Below are positions 18,683-27,365 of a stretch of DNA of 64,000 nucleotides, piece by piece. Every line of letters begins with the position of its first letter. The first letter of the stretch is position 1. The position numbers and the translations under genes were made by a program. The stretch is from Planctomycetaceae bacterium (GTDB taxonomy: Bacteria > Planctomycetota > Phycisphaerae > UBA1845 > UTPLA1), in the NCBI GenBank assembly GCA_006969385.1, contig CP030884.1, positions 4,520,249-4,584,248 on the forward strand. Direction: 5' to 3'. A model generated the notes under the pieces. That model was not told the origin of the DNA. It ran no database searches and worked only from the letters and a program-made list of their open reading frames with translations.

Positions 18683-19078
18683 ATGCACGAACTTTCCATC
18701 GCGACCCATCTCGTTGCCGTCGCCACTGAGGCGCTTGAAAATGCCGGTGAAACTCAGCCCGTCACGGTCGTTAGGATTCGCGTCGGCGCGTTGGCCGGCG
18801 TGGTGATCGAAGCATTGGAGTTCGCCTGGGATATCGCGACCGACTGCACGCGCTGCGCGGGCGCGCGCTTGGAGGTCGAGCGCGTGCCCGCAGCCGTGCG
18901 TTGCGCCGCCTGTCATACCGAAACAACGGTCGACGGGCCGCTGCCGTTTATATGTGCCCAATGCGGCCAGCCTGCCATCGACATCGTCGCCGGTCGCGAG
19001 TTGGATTTAATCGCCCTGGAAGTTCACGACGGGCCCGGCCCGTCAGCGGAGGAATGCCATGCCACCGCGCATCCTTGA
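18683..19078 (+). CDS. hypA: Hydrogenase nickel incorporation protein HypA
   Basis: HypA binds nickel and structural zinc and acts with HypB to insert nickel into the large subunit. The 131-residue protein begins MHELSIATHL (the N-terminal Met-His-Glu nickel motif) and has the zinc ribbon as CAAC followed about 20 residues later by CAQC. Its last 20 nt overlap hypB, so the C-terminus is slightly longer than the usual 113-118 residues. The ATG is set by the MHE motif; upstream in-frame sequence is not conserved. Confidence 0.94.
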   Translation: MHELSIATHLVAVATEALENAGETQPVTVVRIRVGALAGVVIEALEFAWDIATDCTRCAGARLEVERVPAAVRCAACHTETTVDGPLPFICAQCGQPAIDIVAGRELDLIALEVHDGPGPSAEECHATAHP

Positions 19079-19745
19079 AGTTCGCACCAAGATTCTAAAG
19101 AAGAACGACGAAATCGCGCGCGCCCTGCGGGCCCGCTTCGCAGAGCACGGACTATTCGTTATCAACGTCGTCTCCAGCCCCGGTGCCGGCAAGACCGAGT
19201 TGTTGGCACAACTCATGACGATGTTGCGCGAGCAGGGGCTGCGACCTGCCGCCGTTGTTGGCGATCTCGCGACCGAGAACGATGCGCTGCGCCTGTCCGC
19301 CAGTGGCTGCCCGGCCAAGCAAATCCTGACGGGCAGCATGTGCCATTTAGAAGCGGACATGGTCGAGACGGCCCTCGACGGGTTTGATCTTGATGATTTC
19401 GACATCCTGTTTATCGAAAACGTGGGTAACCTGGTATGCCCGCAGAGTTTTGATTTAGGCGAAGATTTACGCGTCTTGCTCTTCCCTTGTACCGAGGGCG
19501 AAGACAAGCCACTTAAGTATCCGACTTTGATTAACACTTGCGATCTGGTGCTGTTTGCCAAGATGGATATTGCGGAAGCCGTCGGGTTCGACACCGAACT
19601 GGCACGGCGCAACTGCGCGCAGGCGCGCCCCGGTGTTGCCATCATCGAAACCTCGGCGCGGGCGGGCGTGGGAATCGATGCACTCGCCCGCACAATAGTT
19701 GAAAAGCAAAAAATCAAACGGCGCGAAGCGACAAATCTCGTTTAG
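19059..19745 (+). CDS. hypB: Hydrogenase nickel incorporation GTPase HypB
   Basis: HypB is the SIMIBI-class GTPase that drives nickel delivery with HypA. The 228-residue protein has the P-loop SSPGAGKTELL, the ENDALRL switch region, the metal site Cys-His pair in GSMCHLEADM and the IENVGNLVCP motif. It lacks the histidine-rich nickel-storage N-terminus found in some relatives. It overlaps hypA by 20 nt and is followed by about 190 nt before the hydrogenase structural operon. Confidence 0.95.
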   Translation: MPPRILEVRTKILKKNDEIARALRARFAEHGLFVINVVSSPGAGKTELLAQLMTMLREQGLRPAAVVGDLATENDALRLSASGCPAKQILTGSMCHLEADMVETALDGFDLDDFDILFIENVGNLVCPQSFDLGEDLRVLLFPCTEGEDKPLKYPTLINTCDLVLFAKMDIAEAVGFDTELARRNCAQARPGVAIIETSARAGVGIDALARTIVEKQKIKRREATNLV

Positions 19746-19935
19746 CAAGCCTCCATTGAAATCGCATTAAAAGACTGCGGTATGCTGCGCGGCTTTTCTA
19801 TGTTTCTACGTTTTCAAAAATGCCATGTAGTTGCAATCGCTTTACGTCCAACAGTCCCGCACCTACTTTGTTTGTGGTACGATTTAGTTGAAGACAATAC
19901 GATTGTGACGGCCCTCGATGGAAAGGAGTGGCCGA

Positions 19936-20457
19936 ATGAAGAAGTACCAGCAGATGATCGAGTCAGTCAGCCGCAGCGGCGCAACGGCGGCGGCTTCCGA
20001 GCACTCGATTTTCGAGGAACTCAACGTCACGATCGATCACTTCGATCGATCCCCGCTAGCCTTAATACAAATCTTACACCGGGCGCAGGAACTCTTCGGC
20101 TATTTGCGAGATGATGTGGTGCAATACATCAGCCGGGAATTGCGCATCCCGGTCAGTAAGGTTCACGGCGTCATCGGTTTCTACGGCTTCTTTAGTCGCA
20201 TCCCACGGGGCAAACACACCATCACCGTCTGCACCGGCACTGCCTGCTATGTGCGCGGTGCCGTGCGCCTCTTGCGGGGCATCGAAAAGCAACTGGAAAT
20301 CGAGTCCGGCGATACCACCACCGACGGTCGCTACAGCCTGCGCTGCGCGCGGTGCGTCGGCGCATGCGGCATCGCGCCGGTGCTGGTGATCGATGACGAC
20401 GTGCACGGCGATGTGGCTTCCAAACGCGTCAAAAACCTCATCAGGCAATACAAATGA
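19936..20457 (+). CDS. hoxE: NADH-dehydrogenase 24 kDa-like hydrogenase subunit (HoxE/HydC type)
   Basis: A 173-residue thioredoxin-like [2Fe-2S] protein. The four cluster cysteines are in CTGTACY (C-x4-C) and CARCVGACG (C-x3-C). It corresponds to NuoE, HoxE and the HydC/HndA subunits of multimeric NAD-linked hydrogenases. The ATG follows AGGAG by 7 nt; a longer frame starting 18 nt earlier covers this site. It opens the structural operon and overlaps the next gene by ATGA. The assignment to a hydrogenase rather than complex I rests on the downstream small and large subunits. Confidence 0.93.
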   Translation: MKKYQQMIESVSRSGATAAASEHSIFEELNVTIDHFDRSPLALIQILHRAQELFGYLRDDVVQYISRELRIPVSKVHGVIGFYGFFSRIPRGKHTITVCTGTACYVRGAVRLLRGIEKQLEIESGDTTTDGRYSLRCARCVGACGIAPVLVIDDDVHGDVASKRVKNLIRQYK

Positions 20458-22349
20458 ACGCGCAGGAATTTCAAACATGGCGAACTGAAGCGGCGCAAAA
20501 ACTGGCCTTGCGGTTGGCCGGTCGCGAACAAGCCCCGCTCATCGATGCCGACGTCATTCAGCATACGCGCGAAGTGCTCGTCTGCTTGGGCGGATCGTGC
20601 ATCAGTTGCGGCGGTGCCCACATCGCCGATTGCTTTCGCGATCGTATCTCCGCGCACGGCCTGCATGCCAACGTGCGGATGGTACAGGTCGGCTGCATCG
20701 GCTGCTGCGATCTCGGTGTGGTCGTGCAGATCATGCCCGACGAAGTGCTGTACCGTCGCGTGACCGAGGCGGACGTCGATCGCATCGTGACCACGCACCT
20801 GCAAGACGGCGATATCGTCGAAGACCTGCTGCATCAATCCGAAGTGGGCGGCCATCGCTATCAGCGCGCCGCCGATATGCCGTTCTTCAAGCATCAGGTC
20901 AAAATCGTGCTGGAAAACAGCGGCATCATCGATCCCGAGAACATCGACGAATACGTCGCGCGGCAGGGCTACGACGCACTCGCAACCGCCCTGCTTACCA
21001 AAAGCCCCAACGATGTCTTAGCTGACATCAAAGCCAGCGGGCTGCGCGGCCGCGGCGGGGGTGGGTTTCCCGCCGGTCTTAAGTGGGCGATGCTCGCCGA
21101 CGCCCCGGGAAATTCCAAACACGTCATCTGCAATGCCGATGAGGGCGATCCGGGGGCATTCATGGATCGCGCCGTTTTGGAGGGCGACCCGCATCGCGTG
21201 CTCGAAGGCATGATGCTCGCCGGTTATGCCACCGGCGCCGCCCATGGCGTGATCTACGTGCGGGCCGAGTATCCGTTGGCAATTCAACGGCTGCAGTTGG
21301 CAATCGATCAGGCACACGCACGCGGGTTGCTGGGCGATCAAATCTTCGCAACGGAATTCTGCTTCGATATCGAAATTCGCGTCGGCGCAGGCGCATTCGT
21401 CTGCGGCGAAGAAACCGCACTCATCGCCTCCATCGAAGGCAAGCGCGGTCATCCGGTGCCGCGCCCGCCCTATCCGACGCAATCGGGCTTGTATCGCGAA
21501 CCGTCCATGATCAACAACGTGGAGACGTTTGCGAATGTGCCGCCCATCGTGCGCAACGGCAGTGACTGGTATCGCCAATACGGCACCGAGAAGAGCCCCG
21601 GTACCAAGGTGTTCGCGCTTGCGGGCGCGATCAACAATTCAGGCCTCGTCGAGTTGCCGATGGGCACCACCTTGCGACAAGTCGTCTTCGATATCGGCGG
21701 CGGCGTACCAAATGGGCACGCCTTTAAAGCGGCGCAAACCGGCGGACCGTCCGGCGGTTGCATTCCGGCCGCGCATCTCGACGTACCGCTGGAATTCGAC
21801 ACGCTGCAGGAACTCGGCTCCATCATGGGCAGCGGCGGCTTGATCGTTTTGGACGACAGTTCGTGTATGGTCGATGTCGCCCGCTTCTTCATGGAGTTCT
21901 GCGTCGAAGAATCGTGTGGCAAATGTCCGCCCTGTCGCGTCGGCACCGTGCAGATGCTGCACATGCTCAAAAAGATTTGCGACGGAGAAGCCGCCCCCGA
22001 CCAAATGGAACGGCTGGAGGGCTTGGCTGACGTCGTCAGCAGTGCCAGCCTCTGCGGTCTCGGTATCACGGCTCCCAACCCGGTGTTAAGCACGATGCGG
22101 CACTTCCGGGAAGAATATCTCGCCCACATTCGCGATCATCGCTGCCCCGCCGGCGTGTGCCCCAAATTGCTGACATTTACGATCCTTGAAGATCGATGTA
22201 CCGGTTGCAGTCTTTGCGCGCGAAACTGCCCGGTGGAGGTCATTCACAAATTCGACGATCGCAAGCAATACTGGATCGACACCGAACCGTGCATCCACTG
22301 CGGCAACTGCTTCGAGGTCTGTCGGTTCGAGGCGGTTCACAAGGAATAG
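20454..22349 (+). CDS. hoxF: NAD(P)-linked diaphorase subunit, HydB/HndC-type NuoF with extra Fe-S domains
   Basis: A 631-residue flavoprotein that should exchange electrons between NAD(H) and the Fe-S chain. In order: an N-terminal thioredoxin-like [2Fe-2S] domain (CLGGSCISCGG and VGCIGCCDLG, residues about 40-100), the NuoF core with FMN/NADH motif GRGGGGFPAGLKW, the N3-type cluster ESCGKCPPCRVGT plus SLCGLG, and a C-terminal 2x[4Fe-4S] ferredoxin (CTGCSLCARNCP and CIHCGNCFEVC). This layout matches HydB/HndC of trimeric [FeFe] and related bifurcating hydrogenases rather than classical HoxF. There is a 6-nt gap to the next gene. Confidence 0.92.
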   Translation: MNAQEFQTWRTEAAQKLALRLAGREQAPLIDADVIQHTREVLVCLGGSCISCGGAHIADCFRDRISAHGLHANVRMVQVGCIGCCDLGVVVQIMPDEVLYRRVTEADVDRIVTTHLQDGDIVEDLLHQSEVGGHRYQRAADMPFFKHQVKIVLENSGIIDPENIDEYVARQGYDALATALLTKSPNDVLADIKASGLRGRGGGGFPAGLKWAMLADAPGNSKHVICNADEGDPGAFMDRAVLEGDPHRVLEGMMLAGYATGAAHGVIYVRAEYPLAIQRLQLAIDQAHARGLLGDQIFATEFCFDIEIRVGAGAFVCGEETALIASIEGKRGHPVPRPPYPTQSGLYREPSMINNVETFANVPPIVRNGSDWYRQYGTEKSPGTKVFALAGAINNSGLVELPMGTTLRQVVFDIGGGVPNGHAFKAAQTGGPSGGCIPAAHLDVPLEFDTLQELGSIMGSGGLIVLDDSSCMVDVARFFMEFCVEESCGKCPPCRVGTVQMLHMLKKICDGEAAPDQMERLEGLADVVSSASLCGLGITAPNPVLSTMRHFREEYLAHIRDHRCPAGVCPKLLTFTILEDRCTGCSLCARNCPVEVIHKFDDRKQYWIDTEPCIHCGNCFEVCRFEAVHKE

Positions 22350-22355
22350 TCGGCC

Positions 22356-24464
22356 ATGAGTAACGTACGACTCAGCATCAACGAACGCGAAATCGACTGT
22401 GCGGCGGGTACGACCATCCTCAACGCCTGCAAAGCACACGACATCGATGTGCCGACGCTTTGTCATTTTGAGGGCTTGACCGATGTCGGTGCATGCCGGC
22501 TTTGCATCGTCGAAATCGATGGCATGCGCCGACCGATCTCCTCCTGCACCACGCCCGTCGAAAATGGCATGGTGGTGCGCACCCACACACCGCGCCTCCA
22601 AACATTGCGGCGTCAAACGCTCGAATTACTATTCGGCGAACGCAACCACATCTGCCCCTTCTGCCCGCGCTCGGGCAACTGCGAGTTGCAGAATCGCGGT
22701 TACGAACACGGCGTGGATCACGTGCGCTTCGACTATCTATTTCCCAAGTTGCCCGTAGACAACTCGCATCGATACATCGCGTTCGATCACAATCGTTGCA
22801 TCATGTGTACGCGTTGCGTGCGCGCGTGCGACGAATGGGTCGGCGCCCATACGCTCGATGTGGACGAACGCGGCGGCCTCAGCCGGATCATCGCCGATCA
22901 AAACGTACCGCTTGGCGAGTCGTCGTGCGTCTCCTGCGGTACGTGCGTGACCGTGTGCCCGACGGGGGCCCTGTTTGAGAAACGCAGCGCCCACTGGCAC
23001 GGGCGCTCAACCAAAGAATTTAAAGAGACGATCTGCACCGGTTGTGGTGTCGGTTGTCGGATTCGGGCGACCGTGCAGTTGCGACAAGTCGGCGAGTTAC
23101 ACGCCGCCGGCGGCCCTGACAACAATCGCATACTGTGCGAGAAGGGACGCTTCTGGCTAACGCATCCCGGTTCGGCGCGCATCAACAACGTGCTGATTCG
23201 CGTGGGCGGCCAGTTCGAGCAACGCGATGTCGACGAAGTGGTGCAGGAGTGCGCCCGCCGCTTGCGTAGCGTCAGCATTCAAAAGGACCCGCAGCGCGTG
23301 GTCGCGTTGCTAAGTGGGCATCTACCGCTGGAAACGCTTAACGCGACGCAGAGCTTCATGCGCGACGTCGTCGGCAGCGATCGCTGGGTTATCGCCGATC
23401 GTTCCAATACGCAGTCCACGCGCGCGGCGCTGGATATCGACAGCGGCCTGCCGCCGTTGGCCGGTCTGAAAGAACTCGACCGGGCCGATCTCTTCGTCGT
23501 CATAGGTGCCAACCTCGAACGCAACGCCGGCGTCGTGGCGTCCTACGTACGGCGCGGTGTCCTCCATCGCCGAGCGCGCTTGCTGAAGATCAATCCACGA
23601 CATACCTGGCTCACCGACTGGACGGATGTTCATCTGGAAAGCGAACGGCGGCGCGACCCGATGATTCTTGCGGCGATGCTGAAGTATCTCATCGATATGG
23701 GTGCCGCCGACGCGGCGACCATGCCCACCGATTTGTCAAAGAAACTCAAACGCTTCGACGACGACGATATCTCCATCGCCTGCGGTATCGATGCAACGCA
23801 GATTAAGCAAATGGCAGCTTTGTACGCCGCTGCAGAGGCACCAATGATCATCTGTGGACGCGGTCTATCAAAGCATGGCCCCACAGGCTTGATTGGCGCC
23901 CTCAACATCGTGCGCGCGACCGGTAACCAAACGGCGGACGGTAAATGGCGGCTCATGGATCTGGCGTTGCAGGCCAACACCTACGGAGCGCGACTGTTCG
24001 AAGAACCGGGCCTGAACATGCACGACTTCGATCCGCATTCGGCTGACATCGCGTTTCTCGTGCTCGGTGATTCCCAGCGCGAATGGCCGCGCACTTGGCT
24101 ACAAAAGCTGCGCGCCGTCACGTATGTGGTCGCGTTCCTGACGCGCGAACGAGAAGACGTCCTTGCGGCCAGCCACGCTGTGATACCGACGGCGACCTGG
24201 TCCGAACGCGGCGGTACCTACGTGAATCTGGAAGGACGCCTGCAAGTGGGAGCCCCTCTGATGCAGCCACCGAGCCATGCGGTCGATGAAATCGCGTTCT
24301 TCCAGAAATTAAGTAACGAATGGAAGGCCGCTCAGGACGCTTGGGATGTACCGCCGCTGCCCGCGGCGTGCGATGGCGTAGCAGACGGCGCGTTGCTGAG
24401 CTGCAGAGACGACCGCGATCGTGCGGTGGACTGGACAACCTTGCGCGAATTGACGGAGGCATAG
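22356..24464 (+). CDS. hoxU: NuoG-like/HydA-like Fe-S subunit with molybdopterin-oxidoreductase-type domain
   Basis: A 702-residue electron-transfer subunit. Residues 1-80 are a [2Fe-2S] ferredoxin domain (CHFEGLTDVGACRLC). Residues about 90-130 hold the His-Cys cluster (HICPFCPRSGNCELQ). Residues about 140-200 hold two [4Fe-4S] clusters (CIMCTRCVRAC and CVSCGTCVTVCPTGALF). Then comes a NuoG/FdhA-like domain with another cluster motif (CTGCGVGC) and about 450 residues resembling the Mo-bis-MGD fold. Ordinary HoxU of group 3d hydrogenases stops near residue 240. The extra domain may be structural, as in NuoG, or bind a cofactor; no residue proves molybdenum binding. No [FeFe] H-cluster domain is present. 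Confidence 0.88.
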   Translation: MSNVRLSINEREIDCAAGTTILNACKAHDIDVPTLCHFEGLTDVGACRLCIVEIDGMRRPISSCTTPVENGMVVRTHTPRLQTLRRQTLELLFGERNHICPFCPRSGNCELQNRGYEHGVDHVRFDYLFPKLPVDNSHRYIAFDHNRCIMCTRCVRACDEWVGAHTLDVDERGGLSRIIADQNVPLGESSCVSCGTCVTVCPTGALFEKRSAHWHGRSTKEFKETICTGCGVGCRIRATVQLRQVGELHAAGGPDNNRILCEKGRFWLTHPGSARINNVLIRVGGQFEQRDVDEVVQECARRLRSVSIQKDPQRVVALLSGHLPLETLNATQSFMRDVVGSDRWVIADRSNTQSTRAALDIDSGLPPLAGLKELDRADLFVVIGANLERNAGVVASYVRRGVLHRRARLLKINPRHTWLTDWTDVHLESERRRDPMILAAMLKYLIDMGAADAATMPTDLSKKLKRFDDDDISIACGIDATQIKQMAALYAAAEAPMIICGRGLSKHGPTGLIGALNIVRATGNQTADGKWRLMDLALQANTYGARLFEEPGLNMHDFDPHSADIAFLVLGDSQREWPRTWLQKLRAVTYVVAFLTREREDVLAASHAVIPTATWSERGGTYVNLEGRLQVGAPLMQPPSHAVDEIAFFQKLSNEWKAAQDAWDVPPLPAACDGVADGALLSCRDDRDRAVDWTTLRELTEA

Positions 24465-24467
24465 ATC

Positions 24468-24995
24468 ATGGCAAAGAAACGAATTGCCACCGTCTGGCTG
24501 TGCGGATGCTCCGGCTGTCATATGTCATTTCTCGATCTCGATGATCGATTGATCGACTTGGCGGCCATGGCTGATGTGGTGGCGAGCCCAATTGTCGATG
24601 TGAAAGACTTTCCCAAATGCGATATCGGGCTGGTAGAAGGCGGCGTCGCCAACGAAGAGAACCTTGAGGTGCTGCTCAAGTTGCGTGCTGCAAGTGACAC
24701 GCTGGTATCACTGGGTGACTGCGCCGGCTTTGGCTGCGTGCCCATGTTACGCAATCAGTTCTCCAATCAGGACGTACTCGATCGCGCTTATATCGACGTA
24801 GAAAGCACCGCGTTTGGTGCCGTGCCGACGATTGAAGTTCCGCAACTGCTGCCCAAGGTCAAACCGATTCACGAACATGTGAAAGTCGATGCCTGGATTC
24901 CCGGTTGCCCGCCCAGCGCCGATCGCATTTGGAAAGCCGTCGGCGCATTGCTGCGCGGTGAAGTCGCCGATGGCGATACGCTGGAATACGACTAA
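24468..24995 (+). CDS. hoxY: [NiFe]-hydrogenase small subunit, HoxY type
   Basis: A 175-residue soluble small subunit carrying one proximal [4Fe-4S] cluster: WLCGCSGCHMSFLD at the N-terminus, GDCAGFG in the middle and IPGCPPS near the end supply its cysteines. The length and the lack of a signal peptide and of medial and distal cluster motifs fit the cytoplasmic group 3 (HoxY/MvhG) type. It starts 3 nt after the NuoG-like subunit and is followed by the large subunit after 12 nt. Confidence 0.95.
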   Translation: MAKKRIATVWLCGCSGCHMSFLDLDDRLIDLAAMADVVASPIVDVKDFPKCDIGLVEGGVANEENLEVLLKLRAASDTLVSLGDCAGFGCVPMLRNQFSNQDVLDRAYIDVESTAFGAVPTIEVPQLLPKVKPIHEHVKVDAWIPGCPPSADRIWKAVGALLRGEVADGDTLEYD

Positions 24996-25007
24996 TCGAG
25001 GTGCATC

Positions 25008-26435
25008 ATGTCGCGCGTAATTAAAATCGATCCAATCACGCGAGTCGAAGGCCACGGTCGGGTCACCCTGCATCTCGACGAGGAGGGTGCGGTCGAAGCC
25101 GCGCGTTTCCATGTTGTCGAGTTTCGCGGTTTCGAGAAATTCTGCGAGGGCCGCCATTTCTCGGAAATGCCGACACTCACCGAACGCATTTGCGGTATTT
25201 GCCCGGTCAGTCACCACTTGGCGGCCGCCAAAGCGCTGGACGTTATTTGCGATGTCACGCCACCGCCGACCGCCACCAAACTGCGCGAACTCATGCACAT
25301 GGGGCAACTCATTCAATCCCACGCGCTAAGTTTCTTTCACTTGTCCGCGCCCGATCTGCTGCTGGGCTTCGATGCGCCGCCCGCAAAGCGCAACATCTTC
25401 GGCTTAATCGCCGAACAACCGGAACTTGCCAAAAAAGGCATCGGTCTGCGCAAGTTCGGTCAAGACGTGATCGCCGCCGTGGCCGGGCGCAAAATTCATC
25501 CCGATTTCTGTGTACCCGGCGGCGTCAACCGCGCCCTTGCTTCGACGGATCGGGATGCCTTATCGGCGCGCATCGCCGACGCGAAGTCGTGGGTCCATGA
25601 CGGCCTCACCCTGCTTCGCGGCTACCTCGAACAGCATCGCGAATTCGTCGCGCGCTTCGCCACCTTTCCGAGCTACTACCTATGTCTGACGACGCCCGAC
25701 GGTGACCTCGAACATTATGACGGCCTGCTCCGTGTGAAAGACGGCGCCGGAAAGCTTGTCGAGGATCGTTACGATCCGGCGAATTACCTCTCTCTGATCG
25801 CCGAGGCCACCGAAGATTGGTCCTACCTGAAGTTTCCGTTCTATCGACCGGCGGGTTATCCCGAAGGCTCATACCGCGTGGGGCCATTGGCGCGCTTAAA
25901 CAACTGCGAGCGCATCGGCACGCCGGAAGCCGACGCCGAACTGGCGTATTTCAGATCGCTCGCGACCGACGGCGCGATGGTGGAAGCCTCGATGTACTTT
26001 CATTACGCGCGCCTGATCGAAATTCTCTTCGGCATCGAACGCGTCGAACAACTGCTAAGCGAACCGGACATCCTCTCCGACGATCTGATTGCCGAAAGCA
26101 CCAACCTGAAGAGCGAGGGCGTCGGCGTGATTGAAGCCCCGCGCGGCACGCTTTTTCATCATTATTTCGTCGACGAACACGGTAGCATCGAAAAAGTCAA
26201 TCTCATCATCGCCTCGGGTCAGAACAACCAAGCCATGAACCAGGCGGTGACGCAGGTTGCCCGCGAACACGTGCGCGGTAACGCGCTGGAAGAAGCGATG
26301 CTCAACAAGGTGGAAGCGGCCATCCGCTGTTACGACCCGTGCCTTTCATGCAGCACCCACGCGCTGGGACAAATGCCGTTGCGCGTGCAACTGTACGATG
26401 TCGAACAACGACTCCGTAGCGAGATAAGCCGATGA
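25008..26435 (+). CDS. hoxH: [NiFe]-hydrogenase large subunit, HoxH type
   Basis: The catalytic subunit. The L1 motif is RICGICPVSHH (Cys62, Cys65) and the L2 motif is DPCLSCSTH (Cys445, Cys448, His451), giving the four Ni ligands. Twenty-four residues follow His451 and should be clipped off after nickel insertion by the protease encoded next. The 475-residue length and the sequence around L1 (CPVSHHLAAAKALD) resemble the HoxH of bidirectional NAD-linked group 3d enzymes. The subgroup is inferred by eye; the enzyme family is certain. Confidence 0.96.
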   Translation: MSRVIKIDPITRVEGHGRVTLHLDEEGAVEAARFHVVEFRGFEKFCEGRHFSEMPTLTERICGICPVSHHLAAAKALDVICDVTPPPTATKLRELMHMGQLIQSHALSFFHLSAPDLLLGFDAPPAKRNIFGLIAEQPELAKKGIGLRKFGQDVIAAVAGRKIHPDFCVPGGVNRALASTDRDALSARIADAKSWVHDGLTLLRGYLEQHREFVARFATFPSYYLCLTTPDGDLEHYDGLLRVKDGAGKLVEDRYDPANYLSLIAEATEDWSYLKFPFYRPAGYPEGSYRVGPLARLNNCERIGTPEADAELAYFRSLATDGAMVEASMYFHYARLIEILFGIERVEQLLSEPDILSDDLIAESTNLKSEGVGVIEAPRGTLFHHYFVDEHGSIEKVNLIIASGQNNQAMNQAVTQVAREHVRGNALEEAMLNKVEAAIRCYDPCLSCSTHALGQMPLRVQLYDVEQRLRSEISR

Positions 26436-26959
26436 ATAAACCGATCCGCATCATCGCTTGGGGTAACGATGGGCGCGGCGATGACGGCGTAGCGCTCAAA
26501 CTGCTCGATAGGCTCGAACGCATCGACTGGAAGCTTCCCGATCAACTGCACTTCGAGGCCCACCATCAACTCGGCCCGGAGGTCGCCGTCAATATCAGCG
26601 CGTCGCGGCTCGTTATATTTATCGACGCCCACGTCGATGAGGACCGCCCAGACCTTACATGGGAACGCGTGCTTCCTCTTCGGGACGGCGCGCTGGATAG
26701 CCACCATTGCACCCCTTCCGTCCTGTTGGGGCTTTGCGACGCACTGAATTGGCCGACACCGCCCTGTTTTCAACTGGCAATGCGCGCGTATTGTTGCAAT
26801 TTTGGTGATCAACTTTCCGGACAAACGCGTAAACTTCTGGCGCGTGGCGAGCGGACCGTTATCGCCGTCATAGAGCGATGTATTTCCGATGCGTCTTTAA
26901 GCGAATCGCCACGCCCTCCAATATCAATCGCATGTACAGCTATTGAAGTGGGCTCGTAA
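26432..26959 (+). CDS. hoxW: Hydrogenase maturation protease (HycI/HoxW type)
   Basis: An endopeptidase that removes the C-terminal tail of the large subunit after nickel insertion. The 175-residue protein has the family N-terminus IIAWGNDGRGDDG with the first metal Asp, FIDAHVDE with the second, and DSHHCTP with the His ligand. It overlaps hoxH by ATGA, so it is dedicated to that subunit. The last 25 residues are rich in Ser/Pro and not conserved. This is the last gene of the hydrogenase operon. Confidence 0.92.
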   Translation: MNKPIRIIAWGNDGRGDDGVALKLLDRLERIDWKLPDQLHFEAHHQLGPEVAVNISASRLVIFIDAHVDEDRPDLTWERVLPLRDGALDSHHCTPSVLLGLCDALNWPTPPCFQLAMRAYCCNFGDQLSGQTRKLLARGERTVIAVIERCISDASLSESPRPPISIACTAIEVGS

Positions 26960-27004
26960 GGAAGCTCTTTGGCAACTTAAATCGAACTTGAACGATCACA
27001 AAAC

Positions 27005-27082
27005 GCGGTGATCGAGTTCGAACCAATATCCTAAGGTTTATACAAACGCTTGAACCTCTACCGCAGATGACTAGAGCGATCC
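27005..27082 (-). repeat. Degenerate tRNA-Thr-like sequence, possible far attachment site
   Basis: On the minus strand this segment reads GGTAGAGGTTCAAGC, then GTTTGTATAAACC, then TTAGGATATTGGTTCGAAC and TCGATCACC. It matches most of the intact tRNA-Thr at 9097-9169 in order and orientation: GGTAGAG, TTTGTA-AACC, TAGG, GGTTCGA and CGATC-CC. Insertions in the anticodon arm and a ruined 5' acceptor make it non-functional. It lies right after the hydrogenase operon, and with the intact copy it brackets about 18 kb. Confidence 0.65.
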
Positions 27083-27116
27083 CAAAATCTCACCGTCCAA
27101 CCGCTCATCACTTAGA

Positions 27117-27280
27117 TTAGAAGCGATCCACGTATCCGTTCTCCCAAAGGACTACCCGGTTCGATGAACAGTGTCTTCACGCCCACCCGCTGCAACCAGT
27201 GACGAACCACCTTGGTCGTAAATTCCGGGCCATTGTCGCTGCGAATGTGATCCGGAACGCCACGCGTCGCATCGTCCTAT
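27117..27280 (-). pseudogene. IS3-family transposase (orfB, rve domain) fragment
   Basis: The minus strand encodes GVPDHIRSDNGPEFTTKVV, then WLQRVGVKTLFIEPGSP, then after a one-base shift WENGYVDRF and a stop. This is the core of an IS3-type integrase domain with the second catalytic Asp in the SDNGPEF motif. Both ends are missing. It cannot be active and indicates past insertion at the island edge. Confidence 0.85.
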
Positions 27281-27365
27281 CTACCCGCTGTTCGAGATAA
27301 AGCTGGGGCGTCACGGTTCTGGTTCTTTACCTTCAGTAAGGTCGATTTTTCGTTTTTATTACTCG

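Noticed and set aside
19810..19860. Possible sigma54 promoter before the hydrogenase operon (TGCCAT near TTGCAA)
   Set aside because: The -24 element lacks GG and the spacing to TTGC is one base too short.
26990..27014. Inverted repeat GATCAC/GTGATC after the hydrogenase operon as terminator
   Set aside because: No U-run follows and it coincides with the tRNA-like T-arm region, so it was not called a terminator.
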